In this document: positions 20,754 to 30,905 of the stretch, piece by piece | Layout: every line of letters starts with the position of its first letter | How positions within the stretch are numbered: position 1 is the stretch's first letter | Assembly (NCBI GenBank): GCA_963971575.1 | Contig: OZ020611.1 | Coordinates: 50,849,466-50,913,465, forward strand | DNA from: Liopterus haemorrhoidalis | Taxonomy: Eukaryota > Arthropoda > Insecta > Coleoptera > Dytiscidae | Direction of reading: 5' to 3' | DNA length: 64,000 nt | Position numbers and translations under genes: made by a program | The notes under the pieces: model-generated | Told to the model about the DNA's origin: nothing | Databases searched by the model: none | Seen by the model: the letters and a program-made list of their open reading frames with translations, nothing else

Positions 20754-23700
20754 TTGAGGGAAGAGTGTGAGCCCAGACTAGTGACACACCTATTCTTGGT
20801 GCTCCTCGTTTTTTTGTCTCAAAGTGGTGAAATTTTTGTGTATTAATTGTGCAGTACAGTGAAATCGATGTCTAAAGGTCGGATCTCCAATGTGTCTATA
20901 TTTTCTTTTTCAAATCTACATCTAGTTTGGAAATAATAACAGTTTTTTCAAAAATATATTGAAGTCTATGTCAATTTTTATTACGAGGGTCAATAAACTT
21001 TGCAAACCTTTCCTGACTATTGCAGACTTATTCAAACCAAGTAGGTAATCTATCTGATTAACTGACGTCACTCGCTCAAGGTAAAGGTAACTAACTAAAC
21101 TTATCTTAACTTGAATTTATGTGTGTCACGTAATAATAAAATTTGCAAAAGTTAAAATTTTGCTTGTTTACTATTATTTTTTTTTAAAAATCTATATACA
21201 TATATATTTTTTTTTTTTTATAACGATTGACTTTCCTCTGTTGTCATCTACCTATTCCCTTCCGTGGTTCTCTTGTCTGTCTTTTTAAGACCTCTTGATG
21301 AACCGTAAGGGGTGAAGAACTGTGTCCCAGTTATTTTTCCTTTTATTAATTATATCAGTGACCACCAAAATTTTTCAAATTTTTAAAAAAATTTTAAATT
21401 TTTTTTAATACGTTATACTTTTAATTATTTTAATTATTTTAATTATTAAATTTTATTTGTTGACTACAAGTTTTATTTTATTTATTTAACCATCTGACCT
21501 TCTGACTTCGCTTATTTTTCACTTTCAACATTAGATCAGTGACTACCTCTAATTTTTATTTTTATTTTTAAATTATAATTATTGACTACATGTTTTTTTT
21601 TTTTTTATTATCATTATCATTATTATTATTTTATCTATTTATTTATTTTTATTTTTATTATTTTTATTTGTCTCTGATTAACTGTCTTTTTGACTATTTA
21701 TTTTATTTTATGTATTTATGTATATTTTTATCTACTTATTTATCTATTTTTATATATTTGACAAATTACCCACTTTGTTTCACCTCTCACCATAACCCAC
21801 TCCGACTCATTACTCTTCGTGGTCTGTGGCAGCCTCCAAGTGTGTGTTCCGATTTGCATAACTACACGAACAACACTACGGCCCACCCGGGAAGTGCTAT
21901 ACCATCCTTGCACTTGCTAATAGCCACAAAAATGGTACAAAACTTTCCGTACTGTTGCAAAACCTCACAGAAAACAACCACCAACTATATGACTTCAACT
22001 TCAAACGAACAACATTTAACAAGAGATCTTGAACCTTCATTGCGAATCCTTCAGCTAAACATCGAGGGAATTTCTAGCACAAAATGCCAATACCTCTCCA
22101 AAATAGCAACGCAAAATCGAATCCATCTAATCGCTCTACAGGAAACACACATAGAAAACGAAATCGAATATAACACTAGAGGACTGATCCCTGGTTACAG
22201 CTTAGTCGACTATATCTGCCATAAGCATTATGGCTTAGCCACTTACGTTCGTGAAAATATTCAAAATCACACTCGACTATCAAAAGCAACCCAACAGAAT
22301 GTATCTTTTATTGCCATTAACATAGCTGGAATAAACGTCACTAATCTATACAAACCACCAAATTTAAATTGGCCTGACAATGCAGTATCTATTCACTCCC
22401 ACCCTGCCATCTATCTTGGAGATTTTAATTGTCAACACACTTTTTGGGGATATAGGGACAACAAACAAAATGGCGAGTCTCTACTGCAATGGGCAGAAAC
22501 AAACAGCGTCCATCTTGTATTCGATGCCAAAGACAAAGGAACATTTCACTCAGCAAGGTGGAAAGCAGATTATAATCCAGACCTCTGCTTCTCCTCGCTT
22601 GACAACTACCAACAGCCCTTGCACATATCAAGAAGGATACTGGATAGCTTCCCTCATAGCCAACATCGTCCAGTCATTCTGAATATTGGTAGACGTGTAG
22701 AGTTTCTTCCCACCCTCAGAGTGCCTCGTTGGAACTTCTTAAAGGCGAACTGGAGAGAATATGCGTTGCAAGTTGATTCTGTCCTCCGCTGGGTTCCTCC
22801 TTTAGCAACTAATTATGACAGGTTTGTCGCTGTTGTTAAGTCTTCTGCGAAGCACTGGATCCCAAGAGGGTTTCGTAAGGAATACATCCCAGGCTGGTCT
22901 AAAAAGACAGAAGAATTGTTCCGCGAATATCAGTCCACACACGATCCAAAAACCGCCGATAAACTCTTAGAATCACTGGATGTAGCCAGAAGAAGTAAAT
23001 GGCGTGAAACGATTGAGAACATGGACTTCACGCGCTCTAGCCGCACAAGCTGGAATCTACTAAGAAAGCTTGGCGCAGCTAGCAAACCGCCGGCAATAAA
23101 AGGGACAGTTAAACCTAATCAAGTTTCCTCACATATAAATAAGACCTCAAATCAGATTAGTACCAACAAAGTTTTTGCCAAACAGGTTAGACGTGATCTA
23201 CACAGAAAACGCATTCTCGCACTGAAAAGTAGAGAAGAACCTACACTCTTCACGCTGGAAGAACTTAATATAGCAATCAACTCCCTAAAAATTAAAAAAG
23301 CTGCTGGCCTTGATGGAATATTTCCAGAGTTAATAAAGAACCTAGGACCGGCTGCAAGAACTTGGCTACTTAGGTTCTACAACGACATTCTTTCCACCGA
23401 ACGGCTCCCAAAGGCTTTCAGCTCATCAAAAATCCTAAGTATTTTAAAGCCAGGCAAAGAAGAATCTGAACCAGCTAGCTACAGACCTATTGCCCTACTC
23501 AACATCAATTATAAAATTCTTGAAAGGCTAATCTTCAACCGCATTTCTGACACAATTGATGAACACATTCCACCAGAACAAGCTGGTTTTAGAGCAAATC
23601 GTAGCTGCTGTGATCAAGTGGCTGCACTTGCTACTCACATTGAAGCAGGATTCCAACGGAAACTTAAAACTGCAGTTGCATTTGTTGACCTCTCCTCTGC

Positions 23701-25069
23701 TTTTGATACCGTGTGGACAGACGGTATCGTTTTGAAACTGCACAATATACTACCGAATAATAAAATGGTCAATCTAATCGAAGCCATGCTGAAAAACAGA
23801 CAGTTTCAAGTGTATCTTAATGGGGAAAAGAGTAACTTTAGAACATTGAAGAACGGTCTTCCGCAAGGTTCTGTGCTGGCTCCGATTCTGTTTAATTTAT
23901 ATATAAGCGATATGCCACTTACTACAGGACGAAAATTTGCGTATGCCGATGATCTTGCCATTGCTGTGCAGTGCACACATGCAAAAGGAGCTGAGAATCT
24001 ACTTACCGAAGATCTTGAGATACTCAGTAATTACTACAAACTTTGGCGTTTAAAACCTAACCCACAAAAAACTGAAGTAACACTCTTCCATCTGAGTAAT
24101 AAATATGCAAACGAAGAACTGTGTGTGTTATTCAATGGCACTAAAATCAAACACAACCACACCCCACGCTACCTTGGAATTACTCTAGATCGCTCATTGA
24201 CCTTTAAACACCATATTGAAAATGTAGGTCTAAAACTTAAAACTAGAAATAACCTAATCCACAAGCTGGCAGGAACGTCGTGGGGCTGCGATGCCCATAC
24301 CCTCAAAACGTCTGCAGTTGCCCTGCTCTATTCCACAGCAGAGTACTGCTCCCCAGTCTGGAAGAACAGTGCTCACACAAACAAAATTGACATCCAGCTG
24401 AATACAGCAATGCGAACGATCACTGGAGCCACACGTTCCACACCCTCAGAATGGTTACCTGTACTGTCTGGCATATGCCCTCCTACTATTCGGAGAAACA
24501 AAGCTGCCGTCACAACCTGGCAAAAATTTGGAAGCAACCACAGACTACCAATACATGAAGACCTATTAAATCCTCCAAATCACAGGCTTAAATCCCGTAA
24601 TCCTATTTGGAATGATCCCATCTTTAATACTGCTTATAACACTAAAGATGAATGGTCTAAAGAATGGGACATTTTCTCTCATCCCAACAAAATTTTAATC
24701 TCAGATCCCAATGTTCAGCCAATTGGTTACTCGCTACCCCGCTCGGCTTGGGTAAGATTAAATAGATTAGTCACCGGCCACGGTAGATGCAACTACATGC
24801 TCCATAAATGGGGCTTAGCCGACTCTCCCGCTTGTGACTGTGGCGCGCCTCTACAGACGATGAAACACATCGCAGAAGAATGTCCTCAACGTGCTTTCCC
24901 GGGTGGTCTCCAATCTATAGTACAATTGACCAATGAAGCGATCCAATGGCTTACAAATTTAGATATAAATATTTAATGTATCAGTTACCATATTTTCTTT
25001 GTAATTTAATATCTAAGAAATTCAAATGTACCATACGAAAATATATATATATAATATAAATATAAATAT
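20754..25069 (+). mobile_element. Non-LTR retrotransposon (LINE), ~4.3 kb, inside Tc1
   Basis: An 11-bp target-site duplication AATGAAACGAA occurs at 20743-20753 and 25070-25080. The 3' end is a simple AT-rich tail of TATAA/ATAAAT units rather than poly(A). The 5' 840 bp (20754-21590) is AT-rich and contains no recognisable ORF1. The insertion lies in the Tc1 5' leader, upstream of its transposase start codon. Confidence 0.92.
21932..24976 (+). CDS. LINE ORF2: endonuclease-reverse transcriptase, intact
   Basis: This uninterrupted frame nicks target DNA and reverse-transcribes the element RNA at the nick (known for APE-type LINEs). The frame is open from 21590, but its first ~60 codons are low-complexity F/L/Y from an ATTT-rich tract. 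I prefer the ATG at 21932, giving 1014 residues. Domains from that start: APE-like endonuclease at about 38-250 (LRILQLNIEG, LIALQETHIE, AIYLGDFNCQHTFWG, SQHRPVIL); reverse transcriptase at about 400-750 (SYRPIALLNINYKILER, QAGFRANRSCCDQV, FVDLSSAFDTVW, GLPQGSVLAPILFNLY, and YADD at 671-674); C-terminal Cys/His knuckle near 968 (CDCGAPLQTMKHIAEECP). No RNase H is seen. The clade is unresolved; I- or jockey-related is my guess. It shows no internal stop and may be recently active. Confidence 0.9.
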   Translation: MVQNFPYCCKTSQKTTTNYMTSTSNEQHLTRDLEPSLRILQLNIEGISSTKCQYLSKIATQNRIHLIALQETHIENEIEYNTRGLIPGYSLVDYICHKHYGLATYVRENIQNHTRLSKATQQNVSFIAINIAGINVTNLYKPPNLNWPDNAVSIHSHPAIYLGDFNCQHTFWGYRDNKQNGESLLQWAETNSVHLVFDAKDKGTFHSARWKADYNPDLCFSSLDNYQQPLHISRRILDSFPHSQHRPVILNIGRRVEFLPTLRVPRWNFLKANWREYALQVDSVLRWVPPLATNYDRFVAVVKSSAKHWIPRGFRKEYIPGWSKKTEELFREYQSTHDPKTADKLLESLDVARRSKWRETIENMDFTRSSRTSWNLLRKLGAASKPPAIKGTVKPNQVSSHINKTSNQISTNKVFAKQVRRDLHRKRILALKSREEPTLFTLEELNIAINSLKIKKAAGLDGIFPELIKNLGPAARTWLLRFYNDILSTERLPKAFSSSKILSILKPGKEESEPASYRPIALLNINYKILERLIFNRISDTIDEHIPPEQAGFRANRSCCDQVAALATHIEAGFQRKLKTAVAFVDLSSAFDTVWTDGIVLKLHNILPNNKMVNLIEAMLKNRQFQVYLNGEKSNFRTLKNGLPQGSVLAPILFNLYISDMPLTTGRKFAYADDLAIAVQCTHAKGAENLLTEDLEILSNYYKLWRLKPNPQKTEVTLFHLSNKYANEELCVLFNGTKIKHNHTPRYLGITLDRSLTFKHHIENVGLKLKTRNNLIHKLAGTSWGCDAHTLKTSAVALLYSTAEYCSPVWKNSAHTNKIDIQLNTAMRTITGATRSTPSEWLPVLSGICPPTIRRNKAAVTTWQKFGSNHRLPIHEDLLNPPNHRLKSRNPIWNDPIFNTAYNTKDEWSKEWDIFSHPNKILISDPNVQPIGYSLPRSAWVRLNRLVTGHGRCNYMLHKWGLADSPACDCGAPLQTMKHIAEECPQRAFPGGLQSIVQLTNEAIQWLTNLDINI

Positions 25070-25451
25070 AATGAAACGAAATTAACTAGTACGCTCAATT
25101 TTGTGTCTCTAAAAATTTTTTTTTTTTTAGTTTTCTTAACAAATTTTTAACAAATATTACTATACTTTATACTATTTGTAATAATTTTGGATCTGCAAGG
25201 TGTATTTTATAAATAAAAAATAATTATTTATAAAAAAATCTGTTTAATAGTCACGTTTTATTAAAAAGTATCTTTGTCAAATTCTTGTATGCTCCATTTT
25301 GTGAGTAACTGTACATGCTTATGGCTCATGATCAGGCATATGCACAAATAATAAACATGTTCAAACATGATAAGAACATAAGACCTAATACGCCCTATAA
25401 TAAAAATTGTTTAGTTAATATTTTGTCTTTTATTAGGGTTGTTGTCTAATA

Positions 25452-26074
25452 ATGAGTGCTATTTATGCAAAACGTTTTGAAGCGGTATTTTTATGTACCC
25501 ACCCAAAAGTGCCAAAAATGTCCTTTTCAAATGCAGCAAAATATATGCACAAGTCAGTAGACTTAGTGAAGTATTGGGTGAATCGTTATAAAATTAACAA
25601 AACTGTTGACGACTTACCTAATTGTAGATTAAAAAAAGTAACTACTAAAAAACAAGATAAAGTGATTTTTAACGTTTTTAAAAATAATCCTATGTTATAT
25701 TTACGTAAACTTCAGGCAATTTTGTTAAAAAAAGAACATTAAGTTAAGTCTAATGAACCTGAGAAGTCGTTTCATTGAAAATTGTATTAAATTCAGCAGC
25801 ACCAAACAAAAACCATTGTTATCGGTGAAACATGTTGAAAAACGACTCGCTTGGGCCAAGGAAAATTTAGACCGCGATTGCAGTGATGTGGTTTTCTCTG
25901 ATGAATCTAGTTTTGAACATGAAATATAAGCTTCGAATAATAAATGTTCAAAATTTGGATCAGCTAACTTGTCAAATACGGCAGATATGGAGATCATTGC
26001 CAAAGTATGCCGAAAAGCTGGTAGAAAGTGTACCGAAAAGATACCAAGCAATAAGTGATAATAATGGAGATTGA
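25452..26074 (+). pseudogene. Tc1-like transposase of element A, internally deleted
   Basis: The N-terminal frame (25452-25742) begins MSAIYAKRFEAVFLC and shows the helix-turn-helix segment SFSNAAKYMHKSVDLVKYWV, NRYKINKTVDDLP. After frameshifts near 25740 it reads VKHVEKRLAWAKENLDRDCS, then DVVFSDESSF with the first catalytic Asp. It then jumps directly to the extreme C terminus (QIRQIWRSLPKYAEKLVESV, PKRYQAISDNNGD). The second Asp and the final Glu region are missing. The same deletion is present in element C (42913-43532, minus), so it predates their divergence. The element cannot transpose by itself. Confidence 0.85.
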
Positions 26075-26194
26075 ACCAATTATTAGGTAGTAGCGTAATA
26101 ATATTTACAGTAAAATTTTAAATTATTTTTAGTTTTTCCTTTTCTCTCTTATAGTTCGCCAAAAATCAACAAGAACGTCTCATTATACAGACTG

Positions 26195-26441
26195 TATTTT
26201 TAATCCTCGACATATTCTTTATTATATTTTATGACTTTGCTCTATCTGTAGAGTAATTACGAACTCTTGCTTAAAAATAAAAGATATCGGCTTTGAATTG
26301 ATAAAGTCATCAATGTTTTTATACCTCTTACACTATTTTGAAAAGCCTATCATCTGTTGAGTTTGAATTGACTAGAACAGATAATCATCCGATGGGGTTA
26401 GACCCGTTGAAAAGGCCACATGAGCGAGAACATCCCAGCTC
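26195..26441 (-). pseudogene. mariner transposase C-terminal fragment, copy in composite A
   Basis: On the minus strand this segment reads DVLAHVAFSTGLTPSDDYLF, the block holding the third catalytic Asp of mariner, followed by a frame-shifting tail. It is almost identical to 42534-42792 on the opposite strand, where more of the gene survives. It abuts element A at its TA and element B at 26442. Confidence 0.8.
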
Positions 26442-26820
26442 GAAAAATGACTCGCTTGAGCCAAGGAAAATTTAGACCGCGATTGGAGTGATGCGGTTTT
26501 CTCTGATGAACCTAGTTTTTATGGCTGGATAAATATGGGGGTACATGAAATATATGCTTCGAACAAAAAACGTTCTAAATTTGGATCACGTAACTCGTCA
26601 AATACGGCAGATATGGATATCACTGGCAAATTCGTATGCCGAAAAGCTGGTAGAAGGTGTACCGAAAAGATGCCAAGCAGTAATTGATAATATAGAAGAT
26701 TAGTCCAATTATTAGGTAGTAGCGTAATAATATTTATAGTGAATTTTTAAATTATTTTTAGTTTTTACTTTTCTCTCCTAAAGTTCACCAAAAATTGAGG
26801 ACGTCTTATTATAGAGACTG
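26442..26820 (+). pseudogene. Tc1-like element B, 3' half
   Basis: This is a related but longer-reading copy of the element A/C family. It starts in the block equivalent to RLAWAKENLDRDCSDVVFSD, continues FYGWINMGVHE, which A and C lack, and ends VEGVPKRCQAVIDNIED. The right terminal repeat ends at 26820 (ATTATAGAGACTG) followed by TA. The left half is missing, and the join with the mariner fragment at 26441/26442 is abrupt. Confidence 0.8.
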
Positions 26821-27936
26821 TACGTAAATATTGGACTTGAATACTAATTAATAGACAACAATAACACAAGTAATAAATACGACTAGTATAGTGACATATT
26901 ATGCCACAGTTAATCAACCAGTTAACTGTCCCAGGTATATCATCATGCAGTCCAGGTATTTGATTAGCTAAATCACTCAGTCGCCGTATTGAATTTCACT
27001 AACTCAGTATCTCCACTTGGGTTCATCAGCGTGAAGTTAGCTCCACGCTGATGTTGAATGCATAAAACTGGCTTATTAATGACCTTAACTTGTTTAACTT
27101 TTCCTTCTTTTCTTAAAGACTCTCCAAGATTGACTGTCCTTCCGGCTTCAAGTACCACGCGTTATATAGAAAGCCTTATTTCCTTTTAGAAAAGTCGAGA
27201 ACATTCAGGTAACTCAGTGTTCAAAGTTCACCATCCACTTCAAGGCTACAGTATTCTTTGGTAGGACCGTATTAAGAACAGTATGATACACTATTCTGTA
27301 GATTAAATTGTGATGACCTCGTTAATAGTAATTTGGTACGTACCTGAGTTCAACACGTATGTGTTCTTTTGAACCTGAAAGTCTTTTTCGCCAAAATAAT
27401 ATTTAGGTGCACAGTTCAACAAAATGAAATTAGCAATGATATACAAAAATATATTAAATATATAATTAAATTGAATTGAATAAACTAAGACAATTATATA
27501 TTAACCAAAATATGGTAAAATTAAGAATAAAAAGAAATTACATAAGTTACAGTAATATTACAAACTTATTACAAATACTGGAGAGGAGAAGTATCAAGTT
27601 TTGAGATAGATTTCTCACCCTTAGTCTGACTTCTGTTGCTATACGGAATCTCGAATGATACTGACACTTTGTTCAAGAATTTTCGATTAGTATATACTGA
27701 TTATACTTACGATTTTGGCACGTATTTACTAATTACTTTTGTTTTTTTTTTCACATAGTAAATAACATTAAATTGAAATATTTTAATCCGGTCATAAAAC
27801 GTGATATCATGACATTTCTTAACTTTACCTTATTCCTTGAAAACAAATATTAAAACATTCAACAAAAATCTAATAAATTATATTGAATTACAATGTCTAA
27901 TATTTGACACTTCAGGTCGGTTCATGACAAAATATA
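26821..27936. other. Spacer with unassigned minus-strand frame
   Basis: A 61-codon minus frame at 26973-27158 (MVLEAGRTVNLGESLRKEGK start) with longer readable context is not recognised; it could be a TE gag or capsid relic. A direct hairpin AGCGTGAAGTTAGCTCCACGCT lies near 27027-27050. The rest is AT-rich. Confidence 0.35.
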
Positions 27937-28279
27937 CGATGGTTACCTTTTATGTTCTTACAAACGACCACTAGATGGCAATATTGAAATATGTCATTAC
28001 TATCTTCGTAAAATTTGACATTTGTTATTGTGAAATTTGGTGGCAGCTTATAAATTGACCGAGTAGTTTATTGACAGTGACCATTTAAAAAAAGAAAAAA
28101 CAAGTTTGTGAAAAAATGGATATTATTCGTGAAGGTTTTCGTTGGATGATTTTTTACGATTCTAGTAAAGGCCTAACTCAATAACAATGCATAGATTCGC
28201 TTCATTTAGCTTTTGGTAATGAAGCACCATCAGAAAAAACAATTGGTGTTTGGTTGGCAACATGTTTTCAATTGGTTTC

Positions 28280-28871
28280 AAGTTCAAGTTCAAAATTTCT
28301 TTATTTATAAGCTTAGGTACATGCAGATCTTCTGCTTATCAATCCAAGTACTACAAGTACGCATGGAATTGATATAGCAGTCATTTAAATACATAAATTA
28401 TACAAAGGATTTTACACAGTGCGAGTTACAAGTATGAAATATATTAAGAAAGGTATAAAGAAATGAAACATATAACAATGTTGCATAAAATACTACAATA
28501 TTACATGACTTAAATATGTGAATAAAAATTCTACAGGATATGTTATACCTTATAGAAAGATATTATTATAATATAATTATTTACATAGTATACATAGTAT
28601 AGACAAATTTTGCACATGCAGGTCCATTGTATTGCACATAGTAATTTGTTTTCAGTTTGTTTCTAAATTGCTTAATCTGTAAATCAAAATCAATTTGCGT
28701 TGTTTTATCATTGACTAACGTAGGAGATTGGTAGCAGATTTGGTTTCTGCTAGTTTCTTTAAGTAATTTAGGTAAAACTAGTTGCAAATTATCATTCAAC
28801 CTTGTGTTTATACTTGTACAAGTTCTAATTTGGAAGACTGAAAAAATCTTTTAAGAAAACATAACAATGAA
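28280..28871 (-). mobile_element. CR1/L2-like LINE 3' fragment inside mariner
   Basis: On the minus strand 28799-28581 reads MNDNLQLVLPKLLKETSRNQ, ICYQSPTLVND, IDFDLQIKQFRNKLKTNYYV. This matches the C-terminal tail after the RT in several LINE clades (LVLP......QISYQ.P...N...........FK..LK). The element ends at 28280 in a short TTGAAC-type repeat, consistent with microsatellite-tailed LINEs. Flanking mariner sequence repeats ATTGGTTT/AATGGTTT, a probable target duplication. It is 5'-truncated. Confidence 0.7.
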
Positions 28872-29157
28872 ATGGTTTGTAGAATTTCGTCGTTGTCATG
28901 CGTCCGTCAGTGATGAATCTCGTGAAGGGCGACCAAAATCGGTTGTGATTCAGAAAACATCGATGCTGTGCGCAAAATGATTGAAGAAGATTGGCATGTG
29001 ACTTACCGTGAGATAAAGGCATTCTTTGGCATATCACACACTGCAATATATTCGATTTTGCATGCGAAACATTTAGATGTGAAAAAGATCTGTTCTCGAT
29101 GGATTCCGCATAATTTGACCGAAGCTCAAAAGAAGACTCGTGTTTATTAGTGTAAGG

Positions 29158-30020
29158 CAGGAGTCCCCAAACTTTTTAGATGCAGGGCCGCATGTGAACA
29201 TTTAAAACTATGGGCGGGCCGGATATAAAATTTTATACGAAAATAATATTAATAATATGACTTTTTTTTATTATTTATGAAGATGTATAAAATTATCAAA
29301 CAAAAAATGCGAATAGATACAAATAAACACTAATATTTAATGTGATTGATGTACTTGTTTTGTAGATCTTTGAATTATTTTATTTATATTTGGTGCCGAT
29401 TTAGAAGCACCAATAGTCAAAAAATCTTTCAAATGACTATCTATCAGTCAGTTTTGAACGGTTTTTTGTTTTTATATATTTCAATTTGGAAAAAGTTTGT
29501 TCACAGATGTAAGTTGTTCCAAAAATAGAAATTATTTTTCTATCAAAATTTCTAATATTGCTATAATTATTTTCTGGTAACAAAAAATTAAACTGAAGTA
29601 AATTTTCATTTTTAAACAAAGAATTCAGAGTATTGTTAGATTGCAAATCTATCAATTCTAATTGCATATTTACATCAACCTCATCAGGATCTACTTCAAA
29701 TGGATTTTGGAATAAAATGAACATTTTTTCATATTTACAAAAATCTTTAAACCGTACATGTAGCTCGTTGTATAACAATACAATTTTTCCAATGCAACTG
29801 AGCTGAAAATGTAAATTTCCTTTGCATAATTTTCTGCAAATTTTCGCAAGACTGAAAATGTGAAAAATTATTTTGTTGCAACTGTGTCTTGAAGAGTTAA
29901 GATGTTCAGTTATATCAGTCAAAAATGCTAGATCCCACAACCATATGGGATCTGAAAGTTCTGGAATTGGCCTTAATTTTTCAGTCATAAATATATCAGT
30001 TTCGTTTCGTAACTCTAACA
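29158..30020 (-). mobile_element. hAT element fragment inside mariner
   Basis: The left end CAGGAGTCCCCAAACTTTTT with a following GGGCCGCATGTGAAC tract is the classic end of a hAT (Charlie-type) family. The right end is truncated at the junction with mariner. Coding sequence occupies most of the interval. Confidence 0.85.
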
Positions 30021-30030
30021 ATCCATTGGT
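29320..30030 (-). pseudogene. hAT transposase, C-terminal half
   Basis: The minus-strand frame includes LRNETDIFMTEKLRPIPELS, WLWDLAFLTDITEHLN, HVRFKDFCKYEKMFILFQNP, VDVNMQLELIDLQSNNTLNS and the dimerisation block near 29470-29560 (ISIFGTTYICEQTFSKLKYI, KTKNRSKLTD). After a frameshift the tail SHLKDFLTIGASK is visible near 29400. This is the C-terminal RNase-H-like and hAT dimerisation region of Charlie/GTF2I-repeat-type transposases. The BED finger and first catalytic blocks are missing. The apparent first residues (MEDPTN) belong to antisense mariner sequence. Confidence 0.85.
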
Positions 30031-30639
30031 TGGGTCTTCCAAGATGAACCGAAACCCACAAAAGTTGTTCGTTCACGAAGCACTTCCAAGAAAATGATCG
30101 CTTGTTTCTTCGGTTGTATTGGACATGTCGCAACCATTTCTTTAGAGGATGGAGAACAGTTAATGCTGAATGGTATACAATAATTTGTTTTCCAGAACTC
30201 ATCGACAAAATCGGGAAAAATAACCAAAATCGTCGCATCATTCTTCTTCATGACAAACCAAGCCCCCAAACAGCACGTTAAACAATTGATTATTTGAAGG
30301 AGAAAAACATCGAATTAATGTTTCATTGCCCGTATTCACCTGATTTATCTCCTAGCGACGTTTTTATTTCCCCAATGTCAAGCAAAAAATGCGTGGACAG
30401 CGATTTTCATCGCCTCAAGAAGCTGTTGAATCCTTCGAAAACTATGTTTTTGAGATACCAAGTTCAGAGTGGAAAAAATGTTTAGAGAATTGGTTTGGAC
30501 GCATTCAAAAGTGTATAAATCTTAAAGGTGAATATTTTGTAAAGCAATAAAACAGTTTGTTCCAAAATATATATATATATATTTCTTTCTTAGTTTTTGT
30601 AAAAACTTAAAAGGTATCCGTCGTAGAAGGATCAATAGA

Positions 30640-30905
30640 AAATATTGGCGTCTTAAAACTTTATTAACAAGAAATTGTTTAGCATTTAAATTCACACCTT
30701 CAAAATGCTGCCCTTCTGTGATCTGTGGGTGCACTCAGGGCAGAGTATTTTCCACATTAAAAACACATTTTATAGTAATTGCTAAAAGCGATCAAAGCAG
30801 TTTCGGGAACAAAAACGTCACATGGGGACAAGTCAATCGAGTACGGTGGATATTAAAGGAGAGTGACTTTGTCAAAAACGGCCGAAACATAAATCTGGGT
30901 CCATA
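30640..30905 (-). pseudogene. mariner fragment, different lineage
   Basis: On the minus strand the segment near 30855-30800 reads PPYSIDLSPCDVF, the third-Asp block of a mariner transposase. After frameshifts the tail THRSQKGSILKV / ITEGQHFEGVNLN is visible near 30730-30680. The sequence differs from both the 3995-5244 family and the one at 42410-42792. Terminal repeats were not found. Only the last ~80 codons remain. Confidence 0.65.

Larger units (their letters stand above)
19335..25311 (-). mobile_element. Tc1 element, nested, carrying a LINE
   Basis: The ends CAGTTACTCACAAAATTGAG (19335) and the inverted form finishing GTGAGTAACTG (25311) lie between TA at 19333-19334 and 25312-25313. 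A second internal copy of the ACAAAATTGAGCGTAC motif occurs at about 19553 and, inverted, at 25089. This gives the IR/DR end structure known from some Tc1 families. Excluding the LINE (20754-25069 plus an 11-bp duplication) the Tc1 is about 1.65 kb. Confidence 0.95.
19314..26194 (+). mobile_element. Deleted Tc1-like element A, outer host of nest
   Basis: The left end CAGTCTGTATAATAAGACA (19314) is inverted relative to the right end, which finishes ATTATACAGACTG at 26194 with TA at 26195-26196. About 20 bp inside the left end it was invaded by the complete Tc1 of 19335-25311. Without that insert it is about 900 bp and aligns along its length with element C (42793-43692, minus strand). Confidence 0.9.
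28116..30540 (+). pseudogene. mariner (DD34D) transposase, copy 2, broken
   Basis: The start is MDIIREGFRWMIFYDS at 28116. The helix-turn-helix half resumes at 28872 (WFVEFRRCHASVSDESREG, AVRKMIEEDWHVTYREIKAF, FGISHTAIYSIL). The catalytic half resumes at about 30020 (VFQDEPKPTKVVRSRSTSKK, MIACFFGCIGHVATIS, then frame-shifted blocks). The C terminus (CPYSPDLSPSDVF) is readable near 30325-30365. Stops and frameshifts are numerous. Compared with copy 1 the third Asp is retained, but the gene is destroyed by insertions. Confidence 0.88.
27937..30623 (+). mobile_element. mariner element, copy 2, with two nested inserts
   Basis: The same family as 3995-5244. The left end starts after TA at 27935-27936 (CGATGGTTACCTTTTATG) and the right end finishes at 30623 before TA at 30624-30625. 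The mariner sequence is broken at about 28279/28872 by a LINE fragment and at about 29155/30020 by a hAT fragment. About 110 bp of mariner is lost at the second break. Confidence 0.92.

Noticed and set aside
21590..21931. N-terminal 114 codons of the long LINE frame (F/L/Y/I-rich, membrane-like)
   Set aside because: Encoded by an ATTT-rich low-complexity tract; the endonuclease starts later, so the downstream ATG at 21932 was preferred.
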